A stretch of DNA of 39,494 nt, taken from the NCBI RefSeq assembly GCF_901875555.1, contig NZ_CABFMD010000007.1, forward strand, positions 1 through 39,494, read 5' to 3'. Of the stretch, positions 27,901 through 35,704 are shown piece by piece. The translations under genes were made by a program, and so were the position numbers. The DNA is from Streptococcus parasanguinis. GTDB taxonomy: Bacteria; Bacillota; Bacilli; Lactobacillales; Streptococcaceae. Under the pieces are notes generated by a model. The model did no database searches. It was given only the letters and a program-made list of their open reading frames with translations, and had not been told where the DNA came from. The first letter of the stretch is position 1. Each line of letters opens with the position of its first letter.

Positions 27901-28769
27901 ACATCAGATAAGTTTACAGTAAATCCGTTGCCATCTGCATCGAATTTCACATGTTTCCAGAAATCCCAACCTGAAGCAACTACTTGTCCACCTTTTCTAA
28001 GTGTGAAGGATGGTTTTAAGTAGGTTCCTACAAAGAATTCACTTGCTGCGTGCTTCGCAGCTGGAGCAAAAGTGATTGTTGAGTAATCCACAGCTGGAGC
28101 TTGGATTTTATCTGAAACCACTGGGTTTGTGATAGCTTTCTTTTGGCCATCCCCATTGATACGGATGAACCAAGTTGTTAAATAATAGTCATCTCCAACA
28201 TTCATCCAAGCATAGTTTTCTGAAACATCTAATTTGAATGTTTTTGAAACATAATCACCTGTACGATTATATTTATTTAAGATAGCTTCGAAAACGCCAG
28301 GCCCATCCGGACGTGTAATGACGACTGATTCAGAACCAACTCTTGAAGTAGCGGTTTTATTTCCAGGATTGCCTGGTGTGTTATCCCATTCTGCTTTGTA
28401 TGAGAAGCCACCTTTTACGTTTTGGTTCATGGATTCGATTGCTTTTTTGAAAGTAAAAGTAATCTTTTTGTTTGTCATCGAAATGGTCGCTACTTCAGCC
28501 CCGTTAGCTTGTAGAGATTGTGTTGCGATTTCAGTGATATTGACACCTTCTGGAGCATCGATGGTGAACGTATCCCCTTCTTTAACAGATTTACCAGTCA
28601 AATCCCAGTCAAAGGAGAAGGTAACTTTTTGTCCACTTGCCTGAGCTTTTAGATTGGATACTGTTGGCGTTACAGTGGCTGCACTGACAGGTTTGATCAC
28701 AGACAATCCTAAGGCTACCACAGCGATGATAGCTACAAATGCAACTACCTTTTTATATAGAAATTTCAA
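24981..28769 (-). CDS. LPxTG-anchored adhesin with Cna-B and isopeptide-linker repeats
   Basis: 1262-residue surface protein. Signal peptide 1-30 lacks a YSIRK motif. Residues 31-345 resemble the paired immunoglobulin-like ligand-binding region of MSCRAMM/Cna adhesins. A Cna-B domain follows (350-441; K357, E415/E416, N440). Five pilin-type isopeptide-linker repeats are at about 453-567, 577-686, 697-808, 827-942 and 955-1061. Their predicted bond residues are K457/E520/N567, K584/E639/N686, K704/E761/N808, K833/E893/N941 and K960/E1016/N1061. Pro-rich spacers (PPTPPTP) separate the last ones. A SpaA-like domain (1079-1180; K1085, E1142, N1178), a Ser/Lys/Pro wall-spanning tail and LPSTG (1228-1232) with a membrane helix and KKKEDF close the protein. 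No sortase is nearby, so SrtA is the likely anchoring enzyme. The start codon is TTG; an in-frame stop lies just upstream. The ligand is unknown. Confidence 0.92.
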   Translation of the reverse strand: MKFLYKKVVAFVAIIAVVALGLSVIKPVSAATVTPTVSNLKAQASGQKVTFSFDWDLTGKSVKEGDTFTIDAPEGVNITEIATQSLQANGAEVATISMTNKKITFTFKKAIESMNQNVKGGFSYKAEWDNTPGNPGNKTATSRVGSESVVITRPDGPGVFEAILNKYNRTGDYVSKTFKLDVSENYAWMNVGDDYYLTTWFIRINGDGQKKAITNPVVSDKIQAPAVDYSTITFAPAAKHAASEFFVGTYLKPSFTLRKGGQVVASGWDFWKHVKFDADGNGFTVNLSDVSDVFKTASSDELIVEYQTLIPKTTIRVDNNATLTADEIKTPLKDPAFWNNTELKFWVSGDKTVTVQKEWVGDSEADRKDITVQLMANGQKLEGMTKTLTKASGWSTEFSKLPGIKDGKPIVYSVEETNTPDGYTSKVEPINDSNVIKVVNTSNKPKVTETTANLVVKKAFEVAGDQKHTQLPITEGQFEFALKDENNKVVETAKNKADGSVNFKSLTFNKEGTHTYTITENKGTDASVNYSTQSITATVDVKKVNDKLVATVTYSGGDGEQKNTITNTQNKPKVSNAKVTLKLKKVFEGGELKGDDFEFVAKDSNDKVVGTAKNKNDGSITFDNISVDKAGTFKYTITETKGTDKTITYSDKTITATVVVVEKDNALVVEQINYSDGQTATDTFTNKKEAPKTESTKATLQVQKIFKEGETTLPLTDNQFEFVLKEGNNTLETAKNKANGTVTFKELSYTAEGTHTYTITENKGTDASINYSTQTITATVDVKKVNDKLVATVTYSGGDTEKGDTFTNTKTPPTPPTPVPPTVKPTTAQFKAKKVLAINGTSDRTLKANEFTFLLKDQAGKLLDTKTNGENGDILFNPVSFNEAGTFTYTIAEQKPATPESAITYDETVHTVTVTVTKDATGQLNADVQYDGKKDAPTFTNTYTPPTPPTPSEKQITTSKILEGRDLQGGEFSFNLLDENGTVLQTKQNAADGTVTFDAIAYTEAMIGTHKYTIKEVVPADKANIQYDEGQVDVTVTVTKDEAANAIQAVVSYGEKKTFINKVIPPTPPTVNNPELKLYTLRVRKVDEKGDYLAGAVFGLFEADGVTPVANPYGQGQAQAISGQDGLASFVGFEAKDYVIKELSAPSGYQLSNEVIKVSVSDYVVATNLVVDKGNVVNKLLPPPPSTDKPKSSTPPSSNEDKPKPSGKSNSSETPKSSDKPKENKKSLPSTGTEDHLGLIVTGLTFVATAIASMTLKKKEDF

Positions 28770-29240
28770 TTGGCCTCATTTCCTTTCTTTTGCATAAATT
28801 TCGTACAGTTTTTCTATATAGTGATATATCCTAAAACTGAAAAACTTCTGATCTTTGCTCCATACAATCAGTCGCTTTATTTTAACATGTAGTTAGAGAA
28901 GAAGGACCTTACCTCTATTGAGAAAATATGGGGACATACCTCAATATCCTATCTTTAGTCTGTCCATAATAGAGGATTGGTTGGACCTGAAACAAACTTT
29001 CTAAATACAATGATTAGATAGAAAAACAGAAGAAATTAATGCTTCATAATATTTAATGATAATAAGCAGTGAAAATTTAACAGAATAATCATCCCATCAC
29101 ATATTTAAAAAAGATTATTATCATTAATATTATAAGCTTTTATAGACATAAGTCAAGCTAAGTGCAACAAAATTATATGCAAATGTTCATTTTTTCAGTT
29201 TCCGACTTTGCCCCTTTATTTCCCGCCATTTTCGCCTTTC
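28770..29240. other. Long divergent intergenic region between adhesin and recJ
   Basis: About 500 bases without a gene. Contents: the adhesin promoter region on the minus strand (candidate -10 TATATA near 28826); a leader mini-ORF (MQKKGNEAN) whose TGA overlaps the TTG start of the adhesin; an imperfect hairpin at 28912-28975 with CCTCTAT/ATAGAGG and GGACA/TGTCC arms; and the 99-bp inverted-repeat element at 29041. It is AT-rich and shows no further genes. Confidence 0.5.
29041..29139. repeat. AT-rich element with 25-bp near-perfect inverted repeats
   Basis: The left arm (29041-29065, ending TTTAATGATAATAA) matches the reverse complement of the right arm (29115-29139, starting TTATTATCATTA and ending AAGC) except for two single-base gaps. 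The spacer is about 49 bp. The core arms TAATGATAATAA/TTATTATCATTA (29054-29065, 29115-29126) are perfect. It could be a small MITE-like remnant or a regulator site; AATGATAAT resembles half of a Fur-family operator. Confidence 0.6.
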
Positions 29241-29241
29241 A

Positions 29242-29250
29242 TGTTATAAT
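29242..29250 (+). promoter_or_regulatory. Extended -10 promoter of recJ
   Basis: TGTTATAAT (TG 29242-29243, TATAAT 29245-29250), 34 nt upstream of the recJ ATG; the -35 position is not recognisable. Confidence 0.55.
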
Positions 29251-29284
29251 ATTCAGATAAGAAAAAGAGGAGACCAAAAGCTAG

Positions 29285-31507
29285 ATGATCACTTCAAAAT
29301 ACGATTGGCAGTTGGCTGCGACAAGTGTAGATGAGGCTTTTTTAGCCCTTGCCAAAAAAGCAGGTCTAGAAGCGTCCGTAGCAAGCTTACTGTATGAGCG
29401 TGGCATTCAGACCAAAGAGGATTTAGAAGATTTTTTAGAACCCAAGTTAGAGAACCTTCACGACCCTTATTTGCTCCATGATATGGACAAGGCAGTGGAG
29501 CGTATTCTACGGGCCATCGAAGATTACGAGCAGATCCTTATCTATGGAGACTATGACGCGGACGGGATGACTTCGGCCTCCATTATGAAGGAAACCTTGG
29601 AGCAGATGGGTGCAGAGGTGCAAGTCTACCTACCTAACCGCTTCACAGACGGCTACGGTCCCAATGAGAGTGTCTACAAGTACTTTATCGAGCAGCAAGG
29701 TATTTCTTTGATTGTCACGGTGGACAATGGCGTGGCAGGAAATCAAGCCATCGCCATGGCTAAGGAAATGGGAGTGGATGTCATCGTGACCGACCACCAC
29801 TCGATGCCGGAAGTCTTGCCAGATGCTTATGCGATCGTCCATCCGGAGCATCCAGATGCGGCTTATCCCTTCCGTTATCTAGCAGGTTGTGGCGTGGCCT
29901 TTAAGCTGGCCTGTGCCCTCCTAGAGGAAGTACCAGTTGATCTTTTAGATTTGGTAGCCATCGGGACCATTGCTGACATGGTGAGCCTGACAGATGAGAA
30001 TCGAATTCTGGTCAAATACGGCCTGGGTGTTCTCCAACATACCCAGCGAATGGGCTTGCAGGAGCTCTTCGAGATTGCGGGGATTCGTCCGGAGGATATT
30101 AATGAAGAAACAATTGGCTTTCAGATTGCTCCTCGTCTCAATGCCCTTGGGCGTCTGGATGACCCTAATCCAGCCGTCGAACTACTGACTGGTTTTGACG
30201 ATGAAGAGGCGCACGAGATTGCCCTCATGATCCATCAGAAGAATGAAGAACGCAAAGAGATTGTCCAAAGTATCTATGACGAAGCCAAAGCCATGGTTGA
30301 CCCGGGCTTGCCCGCCCAGGTCTTGGCCAAGGAAGGCTGGAATCCTGGGGTTCTTGGCATTGTTGCCGGCCGTCTACTAGAAGAGTTTCATCAGCCGGTT
30401 GTTGTCTTGAGCATAGAGGATGGACGGGCTAAAGGGAGCGCTCGGAGTCCTGAGTCGGTCAATATCTTTGAGGCCCTTGATCCTCACCGGTCGCTCTTTG
30501 TCGCCTTTGGAGGACATGCCGGTGCAGCAGGGATGACGCTCGATGTGGACCAACTCCCTGCCTTGTCTAAGGCCCTTACCGACTATATTGCAGAGCAAGA
30601 GATTGATCTCAGCAGTAAGTCTAGCTTAGCCATCGACGAGGAACTGCATCTAACCGATCTCTCGCTTGAGATCCTGAAAAGCTTTGAACGCTTGAGCCCT
30701 TTTGGCATGGACAATAAAAAACCCGTCTTTCTAGTCCGTAACTTCAAGGTAGAAGGGGCGCGCTCGATGGGTGCTGGCAATGCCCACTTGAAACTCAAAA
30801 TTTCTCAAGAAGATGCGACCTTTGAGGTGGTTGCCTTTGGCTTGGGAAGCTTAGAGTCGGAATTTGCGCAAGTGCAAAATCTGGAGTTAGCTGTGCAATT
30901 GTCGGTCAACCAATGGAATGGCCAAACAACCCTTCAACTCATGCTGGTTGATGCGCGTGTCGATGGCGTGCAACTCTTTAATATTCGCTCTAAAACGGCC
31001 AGCCTCCCCGCCGGTGTTCCTGTTCTTGACTTTACCAAAGAATTGCCAAATCTAGCAGGCGCTTCCGCTATAGTGGTTGGAAATATCCCTGAGGATATAG
31101 AGGAACTTCGGCAAATCTTCCAAGAACATAATTTCCAGGCTGTGTATTTCAAAAATGAAATCGCCAAAGCCTACTATCTGACAGGTTATGGCAGTAGGGA
31201 CCAGTATGCCAAGCTCTATAAGACCATCTATCAGTACCCAGAGTTCGATGTCCGCTACAAACTCAAAGACCTAGCAGCCTATCTCAAGATCCAGCAGATC
31301 CTCCTGGTCAAAATGATCCAGATCTTCCAAGAGCTGGGCTTTGTGACCATTGAAAATGGCATCATGAAGGTCAATAAAGAAGCAGAAAAACGGGAAATCG
31401 CTGAAAGCACCATCTACCAAAACCTCAAACAAACGGTGAAAGAGCAGGAATTGATGGCTCTTGGAACAGTTCGAGAAATCTATGATTATCTGACAGGACA
31501 GGCCTAA
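29285..31507 (+). CDS. recJ: Single-stranded-DNA-specific exonuclease RecJ
   Basis: 5'-3' single-strand exonuclease used in recombination and repair. DHH-superfamily metal motifs: GDYDADG with D89, D91 and D93, then TDHH with D170-H171-H172, and a C-terminal DHHA1 GGHAGAAGMT motif. 740 residues: the core of about 550 plus a C-terminal extension (from about 560) of the Firmicutes type, in part an OB-like and helicase-like remnant. SD AAGAGGAGA (29265-29273). Its stop shares a base with the start of the next gene. Confidence 0.95.
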   Translation: MITSKYDWQLAATSVDEAFLALAKKAGLEASVASLLYERGIQTKEDLEDFLEPKLENLHDPYLLHDMDKAVERILRAIEDYEQILIYGDYDADGMTSASIMKETLEQMGAEVQVYLPNRFTDGYGPNESVYKYFIEQQGISLIVTVDNGVAGNQAIAMAKEMGVDVIVTDHHSMPEVLPDAYAIVHPEHPDAAYPFRYLAGCGVAFKLACALLEEVPVDLLDLVAIGTIADMVSLTDENRILVKYGLGVLQHTQRMGLQELFEIAGIRPEDINEETIGFQIAPRLNALGRLDDPNPAVELLTGFDDEEAHEIALMIHQKNEERKEIVQSIYDEAKAMVDPGLPAQVLAKEGWNPGVLGIVAGRLLEEFHQPVVVLSIEDGRAKGSARSPESVNIFEALDPHRSLFVAFGGHAGAAGMTLDVDQLPALSKALTDYIAEQEIDLSSKSSLAIDEELHLTDLSLEILKSFERLSPFGMDNKKPVFLVRNFKVEGARSMGAGNAHLKLKISQEDATFEVVAFGLGSLESEFAQVQNLELAVQLSVNQWNGQTTLQLMLVDARVDGVQLFNIRSKTASLPAGVPVLDFTKELPNLAGASAIVVGNIPEDIEELRQIFQEHNFQAVYFKNEIAKAYYLTGYGSRDQYAKLYKTIYQYPEFDVRYKLKDLAAYLKIQQILLVKMIQIFQELGFVTIENGIMKVNKEAEKREIAESTIYQNLKQTVKEQELMALGTVREIYDYLTGQA

Positions 31508-32100
31508 TGAACAAACACCTAAAACAGTTTCTCTGGCTAAGCCCCTTCCTGCTTGTTGCACTTTATTGGTTGGGAATTTACCTGAGCCTCAAGAACCCCA
31601 TGGAAGAAATCAACTACTCCGAAAATGGTGGGCTGATACGCTATGTGATGTTTAAGCCCTATACAGAAACGATAGGAAACGATGGTATCTGGAAAGAAGA
31701 CGAGGATTTTCAGACCTACCCCTATTCTAAAGGAATTGTCGATGTTAACGAAGAACTGTCCGTGATGATGTTTAGGGGAACTCCCAACTGGACCTATATG
31801 TATGATCTTCAATTGGAAAAAGGTGTGACACTTGATTTTATATTTAAATACAACTCATCTAAAAAGCTATTTTTCCAGAAGGAGGTCTACCTTTCTAAAG
31901 AAGATACTACCTACGTGGGCCAGCAACTTCTTGATCAACTTGCCACCTACGGCAAAGACCGCACTTGGTTGAAAAACCAAAGTAAGAAAGTGGCCGAGCA
32001 TTACATCCTTGGTACCTGGTTTAAGAATGGAAGCTCCCGTTATTCACTGAAAAACTTGGGGGATATGAAAATCGAGTACAATAAATTGATAGAAGAGTAG
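31507..32100 (+). CDS. Possible TipC-family immunity protein (membrane anchored)
   Basis: 197 residues: an N-terminal membrane helix (about 8-27) followed by an outside-facing domain. The tail pattern YILGTWFKNGSSRYSLKNLG followed by a short strand, and the middle FIFKYNSSKKLFFQKEVYLS, resemble TipC proteins. Those protect streptococci from the LXG toxin TelC, which attacks lipid II outside the cell. This is recognition from memory, not a search. No LXG toxin or WXG100 helper gene is in the window, so it would be an orphan. The start overlaps the recJ stop by one base (TAATGA) with a poor SD, so it relies on coupling to recJ. Confidence 0.5.
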   Translation: MNKHLKQFLWLSPFLLVALYWLGIYLSLKNPMEEINYSENGGLIRYVMFKPYTETIGNDGIWKEDEDFQTYPYSKGIVDVNEELSVMMFRGTPNWTYMYDLQLEKGVTLDFIFKYNSSKKLFFQKEVYLSKEDTTYVGQQLLDQLATYGKDRTWLKNQSKKVAEHYILGTWFKNGSSRYSLKNLGDMKIEYNKLIEE

Positions 32101-32118
32101 TAAGTTTTTTTGGAATCC

Positions 32119-32152
32119 AATCCCACATCATTTTTCGGATGTGGGATTTTTG
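32119..32152 (+). terminator. Terminator after the TipC-like gene
   Basis: AATCCCACATC (32119-32129) and GATGTGGGATT (32138-32148), then T's. Confidence 0.8.
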
Positions 32153-32213
32153 CTTTCGATGGAGCGACTTGGGAAAATGATTTGGCAAAAATGATGCAAG
32201 TTAGTAGAATTCA

Positions 32214-32222
32214 TGGTATAAT
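32214..32222 (+). promoter_or_regulatory. Extended -10 promoter of apt
   Basis: TGGTATAAT (TG 32214-32215, TATAAT 32217-32222), 36 nt upstream of apt; no consensus -35. Confidence 0.6.
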
Positions 32223-32258
32223 GGAATGTAAAAATTTTTTTATGAAAGAAAGTTAACC

Positions 32259-32771
32259 ATGAATTTAAAAGATTACATTGCAAGCATTGAAAACTATCCA
32301 CAAGAAGGAATTACCTTCCGTGATATCAGCCCTTTGATGGCAGATGGCAATGCTTATAGTTATGCGATTCGTGAAATCGTTCAATACGCAACCGATAAGA
32401 AGATCGATATGATCGTCGGTCCTGAAGCGCGTGGGTTCATCGTTGGATGTCCAGTCGCTTTTGAATTGGGAATTGGTTTTGCACCTGTTCGTAAGCCTGG
32501 TAAGTTGCCACGTGAAGTCATCTCTGCTGACTACGAAAAAGAATACGGTGTCGATACCCTCTGCATGCACGCAGATGCTATCAAACCAGGTCAACGTGTT
32601 CTCATCGTTGATGACCTTTTGGCGACTGGTGGTACGGTGAAGGCAACCATCGAAATGATCGAAAAACTCGGTGGGGTCGTTGCAGGGTGTGCCTTCTTGA
32701 TCGAGTTGGACGACTTGAATGGTCGCGAAGCGATCGGCGATTACGACTACAAAGTTTTGATGCATTACTAA
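32259..32771 (+). CDS. apt: Adenine phosphoribosyltransferase
   Basis: Converts adenine and PRPP to AMP in purine salvage. 170 residues. The PRPP-binding motif [10 protein letters not shown] is at about 117-126; [10 protein letters not shown] and [10 protein letters not shown] are typical. The SD is AAAGAAAG near 32245. The sequence is canonical. Promoter TGGTATAAT is upstream and the terminator hairpin that also carries metA signals is downstream. Confidence 0.97.
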   Translation: MNLKDYIASIENYPQEGITFRDISPLMADGNAYSYAIREIVQYATDKKIDMIVGPEARGFIVGCPVAFELGIGFAPVRKPGKLPREVISADYEKEYGVDTLCMHADAIKPGQRVLIVDDLLATGGTVKATIEMIEKLGGVVAGCAFLIELDDLNGREAIGDYDYKVLMHY

Positions 32772-32810
32772 TATAGCCTAATACTATAACTGGCTACAGA
32801 AAAACCATAA

Positions 32811-32839
32811 TTGAAAACTATAAGCTCCTATCATATAAT
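32811..32839 (+). promoter_or_regulatory. metA promoter, inside the apt terminator loop
   Basis: -35 TTGAAA (32811-32816), 17-bp spacer, -10 TATAAT (32834-32839). The -10 lies between the two arms of the hairpin at 32822-32869, so a transcript starting near 32846 lacks the 5' arm. Confidence 0.65.
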
Positions 32840-32872
32840 GTTAGTTAAGAACTTGTAAGATGGGAGCTTTTT
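32822..32872 (+). terminator. apt terminator overlapping the metA ribosome-binding site
   Basis: AAGCTCCTATC (32822-32832) pairs with GATGGGAGCTT (32859-32869), 11 bp with one G-U, then a T run up to the metA ATG at 32873. The 3' arm contains GGGAG, the only good SD for metA. Readthrough RNA from apt would hide it or end there; RNA from the internal promoter would leave it free. Confidence 0.6.
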
Positions 32873-33817
32873 ATGCCAATTACTCTAGATAAAAAATTAC
32901 CAGCAGTTGATATCCTTCGTTCAGAAAATATTTTTGTCATGGATGATGTTCGGGCGACTCATCAGGATATTCGGCCTATGAATGTTCTCATTCTTAATCT
33001 GATGCCGACCAAGGTTGCGACAGAAACCCAGCTCTTACGCCTCTTGGCCAATACGCCCTTGCAGATCAATGTGGAGTTCCTCTATATGGCGAGCCATGAG
33101 TCCAAGAATACAGCGGCAGAACATTTGGAGAGCTTCTACAAGACCTTTGAGGATATCAAGGATAATTACTATGATGGTTTGATTGTGACAGGAGCGCCTG
33201 TCGAAAAGATGGACTTTGAAGAAGTGGACTACTGGGATGAGTTGACCCAGGTCTTTGAATGGGCCAAGCGTCATGTTTTTTCCACCTTGCACCTCTGTTG
33301 GGGAGCTCAGGCTGGTCTCTACCACCGTTACGGGATTCAAAAAGTTGAGCTTTGTGACAAGCTATCCGGTATCTATGACCAAGCAGTGGTGCGTCCGGAA
33401 AGTCTTCTCATGAGAGGCTTTGATGACCGCTTCCTTGCCCCTCATTCTCGCTATACGGATGTTCCTTTGAAGGAAGTCCTTGAAAAGAGCAATCTTCAAG
33501 TGATCGCGCAAGGAAATGAAGTTGGTCTTTCCATCATTGCCAGTCCAGACATGCGTGAGGTCTATAGCTTTGGCCATCTGGAGTATGATCGCGATACGCT
33601 GGCTAAGGAATACAACCGAGATGTCAAGGCAGGCTTGGATCCGGATGTTCCTAAGAATTACTTTGATGGGGATGATGCCAGCACAGAGCCTCGCATTCGC
33701 TGGAATCTAGCTGCGACGACCTTCTTTAGTAATTGGATCAACTATGCGGTTTATCAAGAAACACCTTACCGCTTGGAAGAATTGGAAAAAGATATTTCAT
33801 TTTATGGTTACCTATAA
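32873..33817 (+). CDS. metA: Homoserine O-acetyltransferase, MetA fold
   Basis: First step of methionine synthesis: acylation of homoserine. 314 residues of the MetA/HTS family with nucleophile C142 (HLCWGAQA) and the catalytic H235 and E237 (GHLEYD). Residue 111 is Glu (TGAPVEKM) where E. coli has Gly. In this family Glu111 is the reported determinant of acetyl-CoA rather than succinyl-CoA use, so acetyltransferase is the better name. Expression is tied to the structure described at 32822-32872. No SAM or T-box riboswitch is seen upstream. Confidence 0.93.
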   Translation: MPITLDKKLPAVDILRSENIFVMDDVRATHQDIRPMNVLILNLMPTKVATETQLLRLLANTPLQINVEFLYMASHESKNTAAEHLESFYKTFEDIKDNYYDGLIVTGAPVEKMDFEEVDYWDELTQVFEWAKRHVFSTLHLCWGAQAGLYHRYGIQKVELCDKLSGIYDQAVVRPESLLMRGFDDRFLAPHSRYTDVPLKEVLEKSNLQVIAQGNEVGLSIIASPDMREVYSFGHLEYDRDTLAKEYNRDVKAGLDPDVPKNYFDGDDASTEPRIRWNLAATTFFSNWINYAVYQETPYRLEELEKDISFYGYL

Positions 33818-33826
33818 AGGGGAATT

Positions 33827-34510
33827 ATGACATATTCACAAGCATTTAAGTATGGCAACTTGGTTCTTCCAAGTGCCTTGCTTTTTCACTATCATGACTT
33901 GTTCGACCAAGCAGATGACTACTTGGTTTGGCAGTTTTTCTTCCTTCAAAATACAACTGGCCAAGAGGCCTTGACTCCTAATCAGATTGCTAGTCATCTT
34001 GGAAAAACGGTGACAGAGGTTAATCGGATCATGTCCAATTTAACCACAAAGGGCCTTCTGCAATACCGGACCATTGAGCTCAATGGCGAGATTGAAGCCA
34101 TCTTTGATGCGACCATTGCCCTGGAACGCTTGGATGAAATTTTAGAGGCTCAGACACAAGGGAAGACACAGAGTGCTCCTGCCAAGGGAAATGTCATCAA
34201 GGACTTGGTGGAAACTTTCCAACAGGAGCTTGGACGACTCTTGACGCCTTTTGAGATTGAAGATTTGACCAAGACCGTGCGCGAGGATCAGACAGATCCC
34301 GATGTGATCAAGGCAGCGCTACGAGAAGCCGTCTTTAATGGCAAGCCTCACTGGAAATATATCCAGGCTATTTTGCGAAACTGGCGCAGTGAAGGTATCA
34401 ACAGCCTGGTCCAAGTAGAGGTGAAACTACAAGAACGCGAGCAAGCCAACCCACGCAATGTGACGGTTTCAGACGATTTCTTACAGGCCATGGATTTGTG
34501 GAAGGATTAA
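33827..34510 (+). CDS. dnaD: DnaD domain replication-initiation protein
   Basis: Primosome component that helps load the replicative helicase at oriC and at restart sites. 227 residues. The N-terminal winged-helix part (about 15-100; SHLGKTVTEVNRIMSNLTTKGLL) is followed by the C-terminal DnaD/DnaB_2 domain (about 125-200; FEIEDLTKT...KPHWKYIQAILRNW). It starts 9 nt behind metA with SD AAAGGGGA, so metA and dnaD are one transcript. The terminator begins within its stop codon. Confidence 0.92.
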   Translation: MTYSQAFKYGNLVLPSALLFHYHDLFDQADDYLVWQFFFLQNTTGQEALTPNQIASHLGKTVTEVNRIMSNLTTKGLLQYRTIELNGEIEAIFDATIALERLDEILEAQTQGKTQSAPAKGNVIKDLVETFQQELGRLLTPFEIEDLTKTVREDQTDPDVIKAALREAVFNGKPHWKYIQAILRNWRSEGINSLVQVEVKLQEREQANPRNVTVSDDFLQAMDLWKD

Positions 34511-34543
34511 AAAAGCTAGCACTCATATAATGCTAGCTTTTTT
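34509..34543. terminator. Bidirectional terminator between dnaD and add
   Basis: AAAAAAGCTAGCA (34509-34521), 9-nt loop, TGCTAGCTTTTTT (34531-34543), serving convergent genes. Confidence 0.85.
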
Positions 34544-34546
34544 CGT

Positions 34547-35566
34547 TTATAAATAGTTTGCGTAGGCTTTTTCTAGTTTGGTAAGGAGTGCTTGCTTTTC
34601 CTCCTCACTGGCAAAGGAAGCCTGGATGGCATGGACATTGTGCTGGTAAAAGTCAGCTTCCTTGGTTTTGAAATGCTGATGGTAGAGAGCGTATTCCTTA
34701 GTGAGGTCGGTATCAGATACGGTCCGGTTATCGGTATTGATGCTGATCCGAGCACCGGCTGCCTTCATCTTCAGATAAGGGAAATCCTCTATAGTCGGTG
34801 CTGCTTTTGTCTGTAAGTTGCTGGTCAAGCAGAGTTCACCCGTGACCCCATTGTCAATAAAGGATTGGAGTAAGGCTGGTTCATGAGATAGAGCTGTCAC
34901 GTGGCCATTGCGTTTGATGCCAAAAGCAATCGATTGGGCTACAAAGTGTGGGCAATGACACTCACCTGCGTGAAGCGTCATAGGGCGATGGTAACTCTTG
35001 ACTTGCTCGATTAAAGGTCGAATATCTTCTGGAGAGTAGTTGTGCTCATCCCCGGCAAAGTCAAAACCAACAAAATCTTGATCACTGACCTTGTTGGCTT
35101 CAGCAAGGATGCGAGAGGTGAGTTTTGGATCGGACTGGCGCATGCCACAAACGAGTGCTTTGGCTGTAATGCCAAATTCATCCTGGGCTTGGCGCAATCC
35201 TTCACAGACAGCATCGATGGTTTCTGGGACGGTAAGTCCTTGGTCCATGGATAATTCAGGTGCAAAACGAACTTCGATGTAGAGGACATTCTCTAGAGCC
35301 GCTTGCTTAGCCACATCGTAAGCAGCAAGAGTCAGGGCTTCCTTGGTTTGAAGGAGAGGGCGAATGTAATCAAAGGCCTCCAAATAGTCCAAGAGATTCT
35401 CACAGTGGGCAGGGGCAGTGACATGGTGTTTGAGCTCTTCATCGCTAGCAGGGAGGTCAATATTGGCCATAGCTGCCAATTGGCGAATGATTGGAAGCGA
35501 CAAGGAACCGTCTAAGTGACAGTGGAGTTCCGTCTTTGCCAAACTATGAAAATCGATCGTGGACAT
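34547..35566 (-). CDS. add: Adenosine deaminase
   Basis: Zinc hydrolase that turns adenosine into inosine. 339 residues with metal ligands H15 and H17 (HCHLDGSL), LHAGEC (zinc His and catalytic Glu) and SINTDNR (zinc Asp). The usual IGHG motif reads KRNGHVTAL, a variant I recall from other streptococcal Add proteins. SD AAGGAG upstream of the start. Single gene with its own promoter, next to none of the other purine genes except apt about 2 kb away. Confidence 0.93.
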   Translation of the reverse strand: MSTIDFHSLAKTELHCHLDGSLSLPIIRQLAAMANIDLPASDEELKHHVTAPAHCENLLDYLEAFDYIRPLLQTKEALTLAAYDVAKQAALENVLYIEVRFAPELSMDQGLTVPETIDAVCEGLRQAQDEFGITAKALVCGMRQSDPKLTSRILAEANKVSDQDFVGFDFAGDEHNYSPEDIRPLIEQVKSYHRPMTLHAGECHCPHFVAQSIAFGIKRNGHVTALSHEPALLQSFIDNGVTGELCLTSNLQTKAAPTIEDFPYLKMKAAGARISINTDNRTVSDTDLTKEYALYHQHFKTKEADFYQHNVHAIQASFASEEEKQALLTKLEKAYANYL

Positions 35567-35595
35567 GGTTTTCTCCTTAAAAATGTATTTTTTCT

Positions 35596-35623
35596 ATACT
35601 ATCATTTTGACCAGAAAAGTCAA
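35596..35623 (-). promoter_or_regulatory. Promoter of add
   Basis: On the minus strand: -35 TTGACT (35618-35623), 16-bp spacer, -10 TAGTAT (35596-35601) with a TG one base before it. Confidence 0.5.
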
Positions 35624-35645
35624 GTAAAGCTAGCGTAGCAGATTT

Positions 35646-35674
35646 TTGAAAGGGAGCCTGATATTTGATATGCT
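35646..35674 (+). promoter_or_regulatory. Promoter of the glutathione transferase gene
   Basis: -35 TTGAAA (35646-35651), 17-bp spacer, -10 TATGCT (35669-35674), 31 nt upstream of the gene. Confidence 0.5.
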
Positions 35675-35704
35675 AGGAGTAGCTTAGTAAAAAGGAGAAA
35701 TGAG

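Noticed and set aside
25320..28644. Several plus-strand ORFs antisense to the adhesin
   Set aside because: Low-complexity Cys/Phe/Ile-rich readings caused by repeats on the opposite strand.
32265..32765. 166-codon ORF antisense to apt
   Set aside because: Covers apt on the other strand with no start signal; apt itself is canonical.
32772..32872. SAM or T-box riboswitch upstream of metA
   Set aside because: The gap is only 101 nt and has no T-box sequence, S-box core or K-turn; a promoter and a simple stem explain it.
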